A stretch of DNA of 64,000 nucleotides, taken from Microbacterium sp. LWS13-1.2 (GTDB taxonomy: Bacteria > Actinomycetota > Actinomycetes > Actinomycetales > Microbacteriaceae). The DNA lies in assembly GCF_040144835.1 (NCBI RefSeq), contig NZ_CP151632.1, positions 3,906,001 to 3,970,000 on the forward strand, in the 5' to 3' direction. The translations under genes and the position numbers were made by a program. Below, in pieces: positions 38,385 to 47,064 of the stretch. Within the stretch, counting starts at the first letter, position 1. Each line of letters begins with the position of its first letter. The notes under the pieces were generated by a model. It did no database searches, was not told where the DNA came from, and saw only the letters and a program-made list of their open reading frames with translations.

Positions 38385-38396
38385 CGAAACCTTTTG
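38385..38396. promoter_or_regulatory. Possible LacI-type sugar operator CGAAACCTTTTG
   Basis: An imperfect inverted repeat (CGAAAC/CTTTTG) that resembles the CGAAANNTTTCG-type boxes often found before actinobacterial glycoside hydrolase genes. About 95 bases before the xylanase start. Weak on its own. Confidence 0.35.
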
Positions 38397-38492
38397 CCCT
38401 GCCCCAAAGCGCCGCCTAGCGTTTGTTGCACGCAAGAACATATGTGCCGCTCCGGCGATGCGTATGACCGACAACGATGTCAGGAGTTCCCC

Positions 38493-39656
38493 ATGCGCCG
38501 ATCTGTACGATCACTTCTGGTGGCCACGGCTGCCGCTGCCCTCGTCCTGCCTCTCCTGGGCGCGACGGCAGCGAATGCCGAGCCGCCCGGGTACAGCCAC
38601 GCCGACAAGGACACCCTGCGCAACCAGGCGCCGCGCGATCTCGCCATCGGCAGCGCCGTCTGGGGCCAGCGGGACCTCGTCGACTACGACCGCAGCGCCC
38701 CCACCGAGTACCAGCAGGTCCTCAGTGCCCAGTTCTCGTCCCTCACGCCGGAGAACGACATGAAGTGGGATGCCGTCCACCCGGCTCCGGACGTATACGA
38801 CTTCACGTCCGCCGACGCGCTGGTCGCCTTCGCCCAGGCCAACCACCAGCAGGTGCGCGGGCACACGTTGCTGTGGCACAGCCAGAACCCGGCGTGGGTG
38901 ACCGCGGCGAGCCAGACGTGGACGTGCGACCAGGCACGTGCGGTGCTCGAGGACCACATCCGCACCGTGGTGGGCCACTTCAAGGGCGAGATCTACGAGT
39001 GGGATGTCGTGAACGAGATCTTCCAGGACACCTGGGACAACGGCGGGGTGCGGCTGCGTACCGAGGCGAACCCGTTCCTCAAGGCCTGTACCGCCGACCC
39101 GATCGCGCTCCTCGAGGACGCGTTCCGCTGGGCGCACGAAGCCGACCCCGAGGCTGTGCTGTTCCTGAACGACTACAACGCGGAGGGCATCAACGAGAAG
39201 ACCGACGCGTACTACGCCCTCGCACAGCGGATGCTCGCCGACGGCGTGCCGCTCGGCGGTTTCGGCGCCCAGGGCCACCTCAGCCTGCTCTACGGCTTCG
39301 ACACCTCGATCCAGGCGAACTTCGAGCGCTTCGCCGCGCTGGGACTGAAGGTGGCGGTGACCGAGGCGGACGTGCGCATCCCGCTGCAGGAGGGTGAGAC
39401 CGGCCCGACGCCCGAGCAGGTCGCCGTGCAGGCCGAGCGCTACGACGCCATGCTCACGGCGTGCCTGAACGTGACCGCCTGCTCGTCGTTCACGGTGTGG
39501 GGATTCCCGGACGCCAACTCGTGGGTTCCCGACGTGTTCCCTGGTGAGGGCTGGGCGACGATCCTCGAGGACGACTACTCGCCGAAGCCCGCTTTCGACG
39601 CGATGCTCGAGTCGCTTCGCCAAGCGACCCCGGGCACTTCTCCGCGGCGCGGCTGA
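38493..39656 (+). CDS. Secreted GH10 endo-1,4-beta-xylanase
   Basis: Cleaves xylan outside the cell. 387 residues: signal peptide MRRSVRSLLVATAAAALVLP through ATAANA (cleavage near residue 30), then a single GH10 barrel and no carbohydrate-binding module. The acid/base is Glu175 in WDVVNEIFQD and the nucleophile Glu291 in VAVTEADVR. Substrate-binding GHTLLWHSQNPAW and FLNDYNAE are present. ATG 38493 is chosen because CAGGAG lies 8 bases upstream and it starts the signal peptide. No xylose genes are adjacent; two candidate operators lie upstream. Confidence 0.95.
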   Translation: MRRSVRSLLVATAAAALVLPLLGATAANAEPPGYSHADKDTLRNQAPRDLAIGSAVWGQRDLVDYDRSAPTEYQQVLSAQFSSLTPENDMKWDAVHPAPDVYDFTSADALVAFAQANHQQVRGHTLLWHSQNPAWVTAASQTWTCDQARAVLEDHIRTVVGHFKGEIYEWDVVNEIFQDTWDNGGVRLRTEANPFLKACTADPIALLEDAFRWAHEADPEAVLFLNDYNAEGINEKTDAYYALAQRMLADGVPLGGFGAQGHLSLLYGFDTSIQANFERFAALGLKVAVTEADVRIPLQEGETGPTPEQVAVQAERYDAMLTACLNVTACSSFTVWGFPDANSWVPDVFPGEGWATILEDDYSPKPAFDAMLESLRQATPGTSPRRG

Positions 39657-39729
39657 ATCGGGTGCGACGGCGGCCGGCCGCGAGGTCGACCGCCCTCGCG
39701 CGCGCGGGTTCGGCGGTAGCCTCAGAGGC

Positions 39730-40845
39730 ATGCCAGGACCCATCGACGACTTCTACGCCGTGATTCCCGCAGGCGGCATCGGCAGCCGGCTGTGGCCGCT
39801 GTCGCGTGCCGACGCGCCGAAGTTCCTCCACGACCTCACCGGGTCCGGACAGACACTGCTCCGCGACACCTGGGACCGCCTGGCACCCCTCGCCGGCGAC
39901 GACCGCATCGCTGTGGTCACCGGGCGCGCGCACCGCGCGGCTGTGGAGCGGGAACTCCCCGGCATCGCCGACAAGAACGTCTTTCTGGAATCCGAGCCCC
40001 GTGACTCCACGGCCGCGATCGGCCTCGCCGCCGCGATCCTCTCGCGCCGTGAGCCGGACGTCATCATCGGCTCCTTCGCCGCGGACCACGTCATCCGCGT
40101 GCCGCAACTGTTCGAGTGGGCGGTGAACCAGGCGGTGGCCACCGCGCGTGAGGGGTACATCTGCACCATCGGCATCCAGCCGTCCGAGGCGTCGGTGGGT
40201 TTCGGCTATATCAAGAAGGGCGACGCGCTGTCGATCGACGGCGCGCCCGAGGCCGCGCTGGTGGAGAGCTTCGTGGAGAAACCCGATCTCGACACCGCGA
40301 AGGAGTACTTCGCCGACCGCAACTACCTCTGGAATGCGGGCATGTTCATCTCGCGCGCCGACGTGCTCCTCGGCGAGATCGCCGAGAACGAGCCGCAGCT
40401 GTATGCGGGGCTGATCGACCTCGCCGAGGCGTGGGACGATCGCGAGGAGCGCGGACCGGTCGTCGACCGGGTGTGGCCGACGCTCAAGAAGATCGCGATC
40501 GACTACACGGTCGCCGAGCCGGCAGCCGCGAAGGGTCGCCTCGCCGTCATCCCCGGCCACTTCGACTGGGACGACGTCGGAGACTTCGCGAGCCTCGCCA
40601 AGCTCAACTCGCACGGCCGCAAGAACGATCTCGCGATCCTCGGCGAGAACGCGCGCATCCTGTCCGACGCCGCCAGCGGCATCGTGGTCAGCCAGACGCG
40701 ACGCGTCATCAGCCTGATCGGCGTGCGCGACATCGTCGTCGTCGACACGGAGGACGCGCTCCTGGTCACCACGAGCGAGCACGCGCAGCGCGTGAAGGGC
40801 GTCGTCGACGCGCTCAAGCTGAGCGGGCGCGGCGAAGTCCTCTGA
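39730..40845 (+). CDS. manC: Mannose-1-phosphate guanylyltransferase
   Basis: Makes GDP-mannose from mannose 1-phosphate and GTP, for mannosylated lipids, glycoproteins or polysaccharide. 371 residues. The nucleotidyltransferase start is AVIPAGGIGSRLWPLSRADAPKF (here IPAGGIGSRLWPLS), with the sugar-binding FVEKPDLDTAKEY and WNAGMFISRADVLL. A C-terminal partial beta-helix region follows, and there is no fused isomerase domain. TAGCCT lies 8 bases before the ATG, so a leaderless transcript is likely. It stands alone between the xylanase and the nucleoside operon. Confidence 0.92.
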   Translation: MPGPIDDFYAVIPAGGIGSRLWPLSRADAPKFLHDLTGSGQTLLRDTWDRLAPLAGDDRIAVVTGRAHRAAVERELPGIADKNVFLESEPRDSTAAIGLAAAILSRREPDVIIGSFAADHVIRVPQLFEWAVNQAVATAREGYICTIGIQPSEASVGFGYIKKGDALSIDGAPEAALVESFVEKPDLDTAKEYFADRNYLWNAGMFISRADVLLGEIAENEPQLYAGLIDLAEAWDDREERGPVVDRVWPTLKKIAIDYTVAEPAAAKGRLAVIPGHFDWDDVGDFASLAKLNSHGRKNDLAILGENARILSDAASGIVVSQTRRVISLIGVRDIVVVDTEDALLVTTSEHAQRVKGVVDALKLSGRGEVL

Positions 40846-41063
40846 CCGGCCGCGCATTCGCGCGCACCAGCCGTCGGCATGCGCGCGGACACCGGCGTGC
40901 ACGGCAGGCGGGGGCGGCGGCATCCGCTCTCCTCATCGCCCCCAGATTGCGTCTTTGTAACCTTTCGCGAACAGGGGCCTCTGGAGTACGCAAACGCGCC
41001 GTCACAGTGGGTAACTTTGTGCAGTCCCCGTGAAGGACGCGGGGGAACGTAGTGGAGGCTGAG

Positions 41064-42209
41064 TTGACCATCTCACGCACCAAGAAGCTCGTCGGCGTCA
41101 CAGCCGCCGCGGGCCTGCTGATCGCCCTCGCGGGCTGCGGCTCCGCCCCTGAGGAGACGGACCCCACGGGCGACGCCGGCAACGTCGTCGAGGGCTTCAC
41201 CCCCTGCCTCGTCTCGGACGACGGCGGGTTCAACGACAAGTCGTTCAACCAGTCCGCGCTCGAGGGCATGGAGCGCGCCGCCGACGAGCTGGGCGTCGAG
41301 GCCATCGAGGTCGAGTCGAGCTCGGCCAACGACTACGCCCCGAACCTCGAGAACCTGATCGCCGAGGGCTGCACGTTCATCGTGTCGGTCGGCTTCAAGC
41401 TGTCCGCCGACACGATCGCCTCGGCGAACGCGAACCCCGAGGTCAGCTACGCGATCATCGACGACTGGGCCGACAACACCGGCGCCACCGACGACGACGG
41501 CAAGGACATCGGCGACGGCACCACCGACGCCCCCAACATCAAGCCGCTCATGTTCGACACGGTCCAGGCCGCGTACCTCGGCGGCTACGCCGCGGCCGCG
41601 TGGTCCGCGAACGCCGGCGTCAACAAGGTCGGCACGTTCGGCGGCATCCCGATCCCGCCGGTCACGATCTTCATGGACGGCTTCGTCGACGGCGTCGAGA
41701 AGTACAACGAAGACAAGGGCGCCGCGGTCGAGACCTACGGCTGGGACGTCGAGGCCCAGCAGGGCTCGATGACCGGTGGCTTCGCCGCCAACGACACCGC
41801 CAAGCAGACCGCGCAGGGCATCCTCGACCAGGGCGTCGACGTGATCCTCCCGGTCGGTGGCCCGATCTACCAGAGCGCGCGCGACGCCATCACCGACGGT
41901 GGCACGGGCACGGTCATGCTGGGCGTCGACTCCGACCTCGCGGTCGCCGACCCGTCGGTCGCCGACATGGTGCTGGTGTCGATCATGAAGCGCATCGACG
42001 AGGCCGTCTACCAGGCGACCCTGGAGGCCTCCACCGGCGAGTTCGACGTGACCCCGTACGTCGGCACGCTCGAGAACGAGGGCGTTGGCCTGTCGGGCTT
42101 CGGCTCGTTCGAGTCGCAGCTTCCTGAGGGTCTGGCCGACGAGCTCGCCACGCTGCAGGAGCAGATCATCTCGGGTGAGCTCGAGGTGACCTCGCCCAGC
42201 TCGCCGTAA
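41064..42209 (+). CDS. BMP-family nucleoside-binding lipoprotein
   Basis: The substrate-binding lipoprotein of the nucleoside ABC importer that follows. 381 residues. A signal peptide ends in the lipobox LIALAGC (lipidated Cys). The Med/PnrA-type fold begins with PCLVSDDGGFNDKSFNQSALEG and continues VGFKLSADTIASAN. TTG 41064 is chosen because GGAGG lies 5-6 bases upstream; GTG 41052 in the same frame is the alternative. Homologues bind purine or mixed nucleosides. A strong hairpin follows, probably reducing read-through into the downstream transporter genes so that the binding protein is made in excess. Confidence 0.93.
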   Translation: MTISRTKKLVGVTAAAGLLIALAGCGSAPEETDPTGDAGNVVEGFTPCLVSDDGGFNDKSFNQSALEGMERAADELGVEAIEVESSSANDYAPNLENLIAEGCTFIVSVGFKLSADTIASANANPEVSYAIIDDWADNTGATDDDGKDIGDGTTDAPNIKPLMFDTVQAAYLGGYAAAAWSANAGVNKVGTFGGIPIPPVTIFMDGFVDGVEKYNEDKGAAVETYGWDVEAQQGSMTGGFAANDTAKQTAQGILDQGVDVILPVGGPIYQSARDAITDGGTGTVMLGVDSDLAVADPSVADMVLVSIMKRIDEAVYQATLEASTGEFDVTPYVGTLENEGVGLSGFGSFESQLPEGLADELATLQEQIISGELEVTSPSSP

Positions 42210-42228
42210 GGCAGCAGGAGACACAGCA

Positions 42229-42267
42229 CGCGGCCGGGTGGACGAGACTCCACCCGGCCGCGTTCTT
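42229..42267 (+). terminator. Terminator or attenuator hairpin after the binding-protein gene
   Basis: CGCGGCCGGGTGGA and TCCACCCGGCCGCG, perfect 14-bp arms around 6 bases, followed by TTCTT. It lies 20 bases after the BMP stop and 63 bases before the ATPase start. Confidence 0.85.
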
Positions 42268-42329
42268 CCGAGCCCACCGGCGCGCACACCTGATGGCGCC
42301 ATGGCCGACTGGATATATAGGGTGCAGAT

Positions 42330-43847
42330 ATGAAGCTCGAGCTCCGTGGGATCACGAAGCGGTTCGGGTCCCTCGTCGCCAACGACCACATCGATCTCGT
42401 GGTCCAGCCCGGTGAGATCCACGCTCTCCTCGGCGAGAACGGCGCCGGCAAGTCCACGCTCATGAACGTGCTCTACGGCCTCTACCAGGCCGACGAGGGG
42501 GAGATCCTCCTGGACGACGTCGTCCAGCACTTCCGGGGCCCCGGCGACGCGATGAACGCCGGCATCGGGATGGTGCACCAGCACTTCATGCTCATTCCCG
42601 TCTTCACCGTCGCCGAGAACGTCATGCTCGGCCACGAGGACACGAAGGCGCTCGGAGCGCTCGACCTGGGCAAGGCCCGTCAGCACGTCCGCGCGGTCGC
42701 AGAGCGATTCGGGTTCGAAGTGGATCCCGACGCGATCGTGGGCGACCTGCCCGTGGGCGTGCAGCAGCGCGTCGAGATCATCAAGGCTCTCTCGCGCGAC
42801 GCGAAGGTGCTCGTCTTCGACGAGCCCACAGCGGTCCTCACTCCGCAGGAGACCGACGAACTGATGGCGATCATGCGGCAGCTGCGCGACGAGGGCACCT
42901 CGATCGTCTTCATCACCCACAAGCTGCGCGAGGTCCGGGCGGTCGCCGACCGCATCACCGTCATCCGGCTGGGCAAGGTCGTCGGCGAGGCGTCGCCGAC
43001 GGCGTCCAACGCCGAACTGGCGTCGCTCATGGTCGGCCGCGCGGTCGAGCTCACCGTGCACAAGGACGCGCCCAAGATCTCCGACGCGGGCGGCCTCGAG
43101 GTGCGCGACCTCCGCGTCGTCACCGCCGACGGCACCGTCGTCGTCGACGACATCAGCTTCGACGTGCGCCCGGGGGAGATCCTGGCCGTTGCAGGCGTCC
43201 AGGGCAACGGACAGACCGAGCTGATCGAGGCGATGGTGGGTCTCGCCGACCGCGTGAGCGGATCGATCGAGCTCAGCGGGGTCGAGCTCGTGGGCAGGAG
43301 CGTGCGCGCCATCCTCGACGAGGGCGTCGGTTTCGTTCCCGAGGACCGCACCGAGGACGGACTGGTCGGCAGCTTCTCCGTCGCGGAGAACCTGATCCTC
43401 GACCGGTCGGGCGACAAGGCCTTCGTGTCGGGCGGCACCATCCGCCGCGGAGTGCTCGACGACTTCGCGAAAGCGCGCATCGCCGAGTACGACATCCGGA
43501 CCCAGGGAGCCGACGTCCCCGCCGGAACCCTCTCGGGCGGCAACCAGCAGAAGGTCGTGATCGCTCGCGAGATGAGTCGTGATCTCAAGATCCTGGTCGC
43601 GGCGCAGCCCACCCGCGGCGTCGACGTCGGCTCGATCGAGTTCATCCACAAGCGCATCGTCGAGACGCGGGATGCCGGCATCCCCGTCGTCGTGGTCTCG
43701 ACCGAGCTCGACGAGGTCGCGGCGCTCGCCGACCGCATCGCGGTGATGTACCGCGGCGCGATCGTGGGCATCGTGCCCGGTGACACCCCCCGTGACGTTC
43801 TCGGTCTCATGATGGCCGGCGAGAAGCCAGAGGAGGCGGCCCTGTGA
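42330..43847 (+). CDS. nupA: Nucleoside ABC importer, ATP-binding protein (two ATPase domains)
   Basis: A 505-residue tandem ATPase like RbsA and NupA. The first domain has Walker A GENGAGKST, a shortened signature LPVGVQQRVEI and Walker B VLVFDEPTAVLT. The second has GVQGNGQTE in place of the usual GKT/S, signature LSGGNQQK and AAQPTRGVD, so the second nucleotide site is probably degenerate, as is usual for this class. ATG 42330 is preceded by AGGGTG and a TATATA stretch that may be an additional promoter. Coupled to the permease genes by a 4-base overlap. Confidence 0.93.
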   Translation: MKLELRGITKRFGSLVANDHIDLVVQPGEIHALLGENGAGKSTLMNVLYGLYQADEGEILLDDVVQHFRGPGDAMNAGIGMVHQHFMLIPVFTVAENVMLGHEDTKALGALDLGKARQHVRAVAERFGFEVDPDAIVGDLPVGVQQRVEIIKALSRDAKVLVFDEPTAVLTPQETDELMAIMRQLRDEGTSIVFITHKLREVRAVADRITVIRLGKVVGEASPTASNAELASLMVGRAVELTVHKDAPKISDAGGLEVRDLRVVTADGTVVVDDISFDVRPGEILAVAGVQGNGQTELIEAMVGLADRVSGSIELSGVELVGRSVRAILDEGVGFVPEDRTEDGLVGSFSVAENLILDRSGDKAFVSGGTIRRGVLDDFAKARIAEYDIRTQGADVPAGTLSGGNQQKVVIAREMSRDLKILVAAQPTRGVDVGSIEFIHKRIVETRDAGIPVVVVSTELDEVAALADRIAVMYRGAIVGIVPGDTPRDVLGLMMAGEKPEEAAL

Positions 43848-45211
43848 GCGGTCAGATCCCCGCCGCGAGCGGCGACCCGCTGAAGGGCCTGCCTCCCGAA
43901 CAGCTCCCGCCCGTCTCCGGCCCCCTCACCGGATCGCCCGACATCCCGGCACCGACCACCGAGGCGCCCGGCGCCGTCGATGGCGAGGTGCCGCCCCCGC
44001 CGCGGCAGAACGTCTTCATCAAGGACCTGCTGCGCAGCAACTGGGTCACGACGGTCCTCGCGATCGTCGTCGCCATGATCGTGGGCGGCATCCTGATGGC
44101 GCTCACCGACGAAGACGTCCAGGAGTCCGCCGGCTATTTCTTCGCCCGGCCGGGCGACACGTTCGCAGCGATCTGGAGTGCGGTCTACGGCGGCTACGAG
44201 GCGATGTTCCGCGGCGCCGTGTTCAACCCCCGCGCCAACGACTTCGCGACGCAGATCCGTCCGCTGACCAACACCCTCGGCTTCGCCGCCCCACTCATCG
44301 CCGCCGGTCTCGGCGTGGCGCTGGCGTTCCGCGTGGGCCTGTTCAACATCGGCGGCCGCGGCCAGATACTCATCGCGTGCGCGACGGCGGCGCTGCTGAC
44401 GTACAACCTCGGCCTTCCGATGTTCCTCCAGCTCCCGCTGACGCTCGCCGCGGGCATCGCCGGCGGCGCGATCTGGGGTGGCATCGTCGGTGTGCTCAAG
44501 GCCCGCACGGGTGCGCATGAGGTGATCCTCACGATCATGCTCAACTACGTCGCGTTCTATCTCGTGACGTGGATGGTGCGAACCCCCGGCATCCTGCAGC
44601 GCCCCGCGGGCGACCAGCCGATCTCGGCGGCGACGCCCGCGAACGCGCAGTTCCCGGACCTCCTCGGACCCCGCTTCCCGCTCCTGGACTGGGGCTTCAT
44701 CATCGTCATCGCGGCCACCGTGTTCGTGTGGTGGCTCGTCGAGCGCTCGAGCCTCGGCTTCCGCCTGCGCGCGGTCGGCGAGAACCCGCATGCCGCACGG
44801 GCATCCGGAATCTCGGTGCAGCGCATGTACATCTACGCGATGCTCTTCGCCGGCGGCCTCGCGGGCCTCGCCGGCATGAACCAGATCCAGGGCTCGGTCA
44901 CCGCCGGGTTCGACGGGCTGATCGATGCCGGCATCGGCTTCGACGCGATCACCGTCGCGCTGCTCGGCCGCAGCCGGGCGTGGGGGGTGTTCGCCGCTGG
45001 CATCCTGTTCGGGGCGCTGAAGGCAGGATCGTTCACCATGCAGGCCTCGCAGGGGATCCCCGTCGACATCGTGCTCGTCGTGCAATCGCTGATCGTGCTG
45101 TTCATCGCGGCGCCGCCGCTCGTCCGCACGATCTTCTTCCTGCCGAAGACCGACGCAGAGAAGGCCGCGAAGGCGAGAGCCAAGGCTGCGAAGAAGGCGG
45201 TGTCCGCATGA
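43844..45211 (+). CDS. nupB: Nucleoside ABC importer, permease 1
   Basis: A 455-residue membrane protein of the BPD_transp_2 family (RbsC/NupP type). A Pro-rich cytosolic N-terminus of about 55 residues is followed by 8-10 helices. The coupling segment includes FRLRAVGENPHAARASGI, and the tail is rich in Lys/Ala (AEKAAKARAKAAKKAVSA). The GTG overlaps the nupA stop by 4 bases. It pairs with the next permease to form the channel. Confidence 0.92.
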   Translation: MSGQIPAASGDPLKGLPPEQLPPVSGPLTGSPDIPAPTTEAPGAVDGEVPPPPRQNVFIKDLLRSNWVTTVLAIVVAMIVGGILMALTDEDVQESAGYFFARPGDTFAAIWSAVYGGYEAMFRGAVFNPRANDFATQIRPLTNTLGFAAPLIAAGLGVALAFRVGLFNIGGRGQILIACATAALLTYNLGLPMFLQLPLTLAAGIAGGAIWGGIVGVLKARTGAHEVILTIMLNYVAFYLVTWMVRTPGILQRPAGDQPISAATPANAQFPDLLGPRFPLLDWGFIIVIAATVFVWWLVERSSLGFRLRAVGENPHAARASGISVQRMYIYAMLFAGGLAGLAGMNQIQGSVTAGFDGLIDAGIGFDAITVALLGRSRAWGVFAAGILFGALKAGSFTMQASQGIPVDIVLVVQSLIVLFIAAPPLVRTIFFLPKTDAEKAAKARAKAAKKAVSA

Positions 45212-46494
45212 CCGCGCTTGCTTCGGCTCCCGTGCCTGACAGCACGATCCAGCTCTCCACGGTGAAGGTGCGCCACCTCAAGCTGCCCGTGACCCTCGCG
45301 ATCGCCACGGTGCTGCTCGCATTGCTCTTCCTGTTCGTCCCGCGCAACGGCGTCTCGACGTTCCGGCTGGGCGACCCCGGATCGTCGATCGCACTGCCCA
45401 ACGTGAGCGTTCCGACCGCGCTGACCTGCTGGATCGTGGTCGCGCTGCTGGTGCTGCTCACGTTGTGGGCGTTCTGGGACGCCGTCTCGTACCGCCGGAC
45501 CGGGATCTGGCTGCCGATCGTTTTCGGCTTCCTCGCCATCTTCGCGTTCCTGGTCTGGGCCTCGGCAGGCGGTCTGGTGCCGGTCACCGGACTGCTGTTC
45601 GGGTCCCTGTCGCTCTCGGTGCCCCTCATCTTCGGTGCGCTCGGAGGTGTCATCGGCGAGCGCGTCGGTGTCGTCAACGTGGCGATCGAGGGGCAGTTCC
45701 TCTTCGGCGCGTTCAGTGCCGCGCTGCTGGCGAGCATCACGCACAACCCCTTCGTCGGGCTTGTCGGAGCGATGATCGGCGGCGTCCTGGTCGCATTCGT
45801 CCTGGCGGCGTTCTCCATCAAGTACCTCGTCGACCAGGTGATCGTCGGTGTCGTGCTCAACGTCCTCGTCACGGGTCTCACCGGGTTCCTCTACGGTGCG
45901 CTGCTCGTTCCGAACGAGGCGGAGCTGAATCGGCCGGTGCGCTTCGCGCGCTGGGAGATCCCTGTCCTCAGCGAGATCCCCATTATCGGGCCGGTGCTCT
46001 TCAACCAGACGTTCATCGTCTACCTCATGTACATCACCGTGGCCGTGGTCGCGTGGGGTCTCTACCGCACTCGCTGGGGTCTGCGTCTGCGGGCAGTGGG
46101 CGAGCACCCGCAGGCTGCGGACACCGTAGGTATCAAGGTGAACATGAGCCGCTTCTGGAACGTCTCGCTCGCCGGGGCGATCGCCGGGATCGGCGGTGCC
46201 TACTTCACGCTGGTGTCGGTCGGACAGTTCACCAAGGAGATGACCGCAGGTCTTGGCTTCATCGCTCTGGCCGCCGTGATCTTCGGCCGGTGGGACCCCG
46301 TGCGTGCGACGCTCGCGGCATTGCTCTTCGGCTTCGCGACGAACCTGCAGAATCTCCTGACCGTGCTGCGGACCCCGATTCCCAGCGAGTTCATGCTGAT
46401 GCTGCCGTACTTGGTGACCATCATCGCCGTCGCCGGCTTCGCCGGGCAGATCCGCGGCCCCGCCGCCGCGGGCAAGCCCTACATAAAGGGGTGA
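45208..46494 (+). CDS. nupC: Nucleoside ABC importer, permease 2
   Basis: A 428-residue membrane protein of the same family, with about ten helices, the segment GALGGVIGERVGVVNVAIEG and the coupling segment LRLRAVGEHPQAADTVGI that matches the first permease. Start ATG 45208 overlaps the previous stop. The gap to cdd (46495-46662) has a short GGATGCC-containing inverted repeat near 46520 and no gene I can support. Confidence 0.92.
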   Translation: MTALASAPVPDSTIQLSTVKVRHLKLPVTLAIATVLLALLFLFVPRNGVSTFRLGDPGSSIALPNVSVPTALTCWIVVALLVLLTLWAFWDAVSYRRTGIWLPIVFGFLAIFAFLVWASAGGLVPVTGLLFGSLSLSVPLIFGALGGVIGERVGVVNVAIEGQFLFGAFSAALLASITHNPFVGLVGAMIGGVLVAFVLAAFSIKYLVDQVIVGVVLNVLVTGLTGFLYGALLVPNEAELNRPVRFARWEIPVLSEIPIIGPVLFNQTFIVYLMYITVAVVAWGLYRTRWGLRLRAVGEHPQAADTVGIKVNMSRFWNVSLAGAIAGIGGAYFTLVSVGQFTKEMTAGLGFIALAAVIFGRWDPVRATLAALLFGFATNLQNLLTVLRTPIPSEFMLMLPYLVTIIAVAGFAGQIRGPAAAGKPYIKG

Positions 46495-46662
46495 CCGTGC
46501 CCGCCGCGACCGTGACGAGCGACGGATGCCGAGCCGCGGCATCCGGACCCGCCGCCGCCGACCCTCCGGATACCCGGACAGTCGGACGGACGGTCCGGTG
46601 GGCTCGACGCAACGGCAGGGGACCCCTGTGACGCTTTCCCTCACCGTGAACGGAGTCCTGAA

Positions 46663-47064
46663 GTGACCGATATCGACTGGGACGAGCTGCGCGCCGCCGC
46701 GACCGATGCCATGCAGCGCGCGTATGCACCGTACTCCCGCTACAAGGTGGGAGCCGCCGCGCTCGTGACTGACGGGCGCATCGTCACGGGCTGCAACGTC
46801 GAGAATGCGTCGTACGGCGTGGGGCTGTGCGCGGAGTGCGGCCTCGTCAGCGAGCTGCAGATGTCGGGCGGAGGAGGCCTCGTGGCCTTCGTGTGCGTGA
46901 ACGGCCACGGCGACACGATCATGCCCTGCGGACGCTGCCGGCAGCTGCTCAACGAGTTCGCCATCCCGGGCATGCTGCTCGAGACCGTCTCGGGCATCCG
47001 CACGATCGACGAGGTGCTGCCCGACGCGTTCGGCCCGCGGGATCTCGAGGAGGCGGCGCGATGA
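46663..47064 (+). CDS. cdd: Cytidine deaminase
   Basis: Deaminates cytidine and deoxycytidine to uridine forms. 133 residues, the size of tetrameric enzymes. The zinc site is CNVENASYGVGLCAECG (the Cys replaces the His of the large enzymes) and PCGRCRQLL. The start is GTG 46663 with CGGAG 8 bases upstream. The stop overlaps deoA by 4 bases. It belongs to the nucleoside uptake and salvage operon. Confidence 0.96.
   Translation: MTDIDWDELRAAATDAMQRAYAPYSRYKVGAAALVTDGRIVTGCNVENASYGVGLCAECGLVSELQMSGGGGLVAFVCVNGHGDTIMPCGRCRQLLNEFAIPGMLLETVSGIRTIDEVLPDAFGPRDLEEAAR

Noticed and set aside
46495..46662. Small gene between permease 2 and cdd
   Set aside because: Frames starting at GTG near 46494 and 46628 are short and lack codon bias; the stretch contains an inverted GGATGCC repeat instead.
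41073..46908. Very long open frames opposite the nucleoside operon (more than 600 residues)
   Set aside because: Antisense shadows of high-GC genes; His/Asp/Arg-rich composition and wrong third-position GC.
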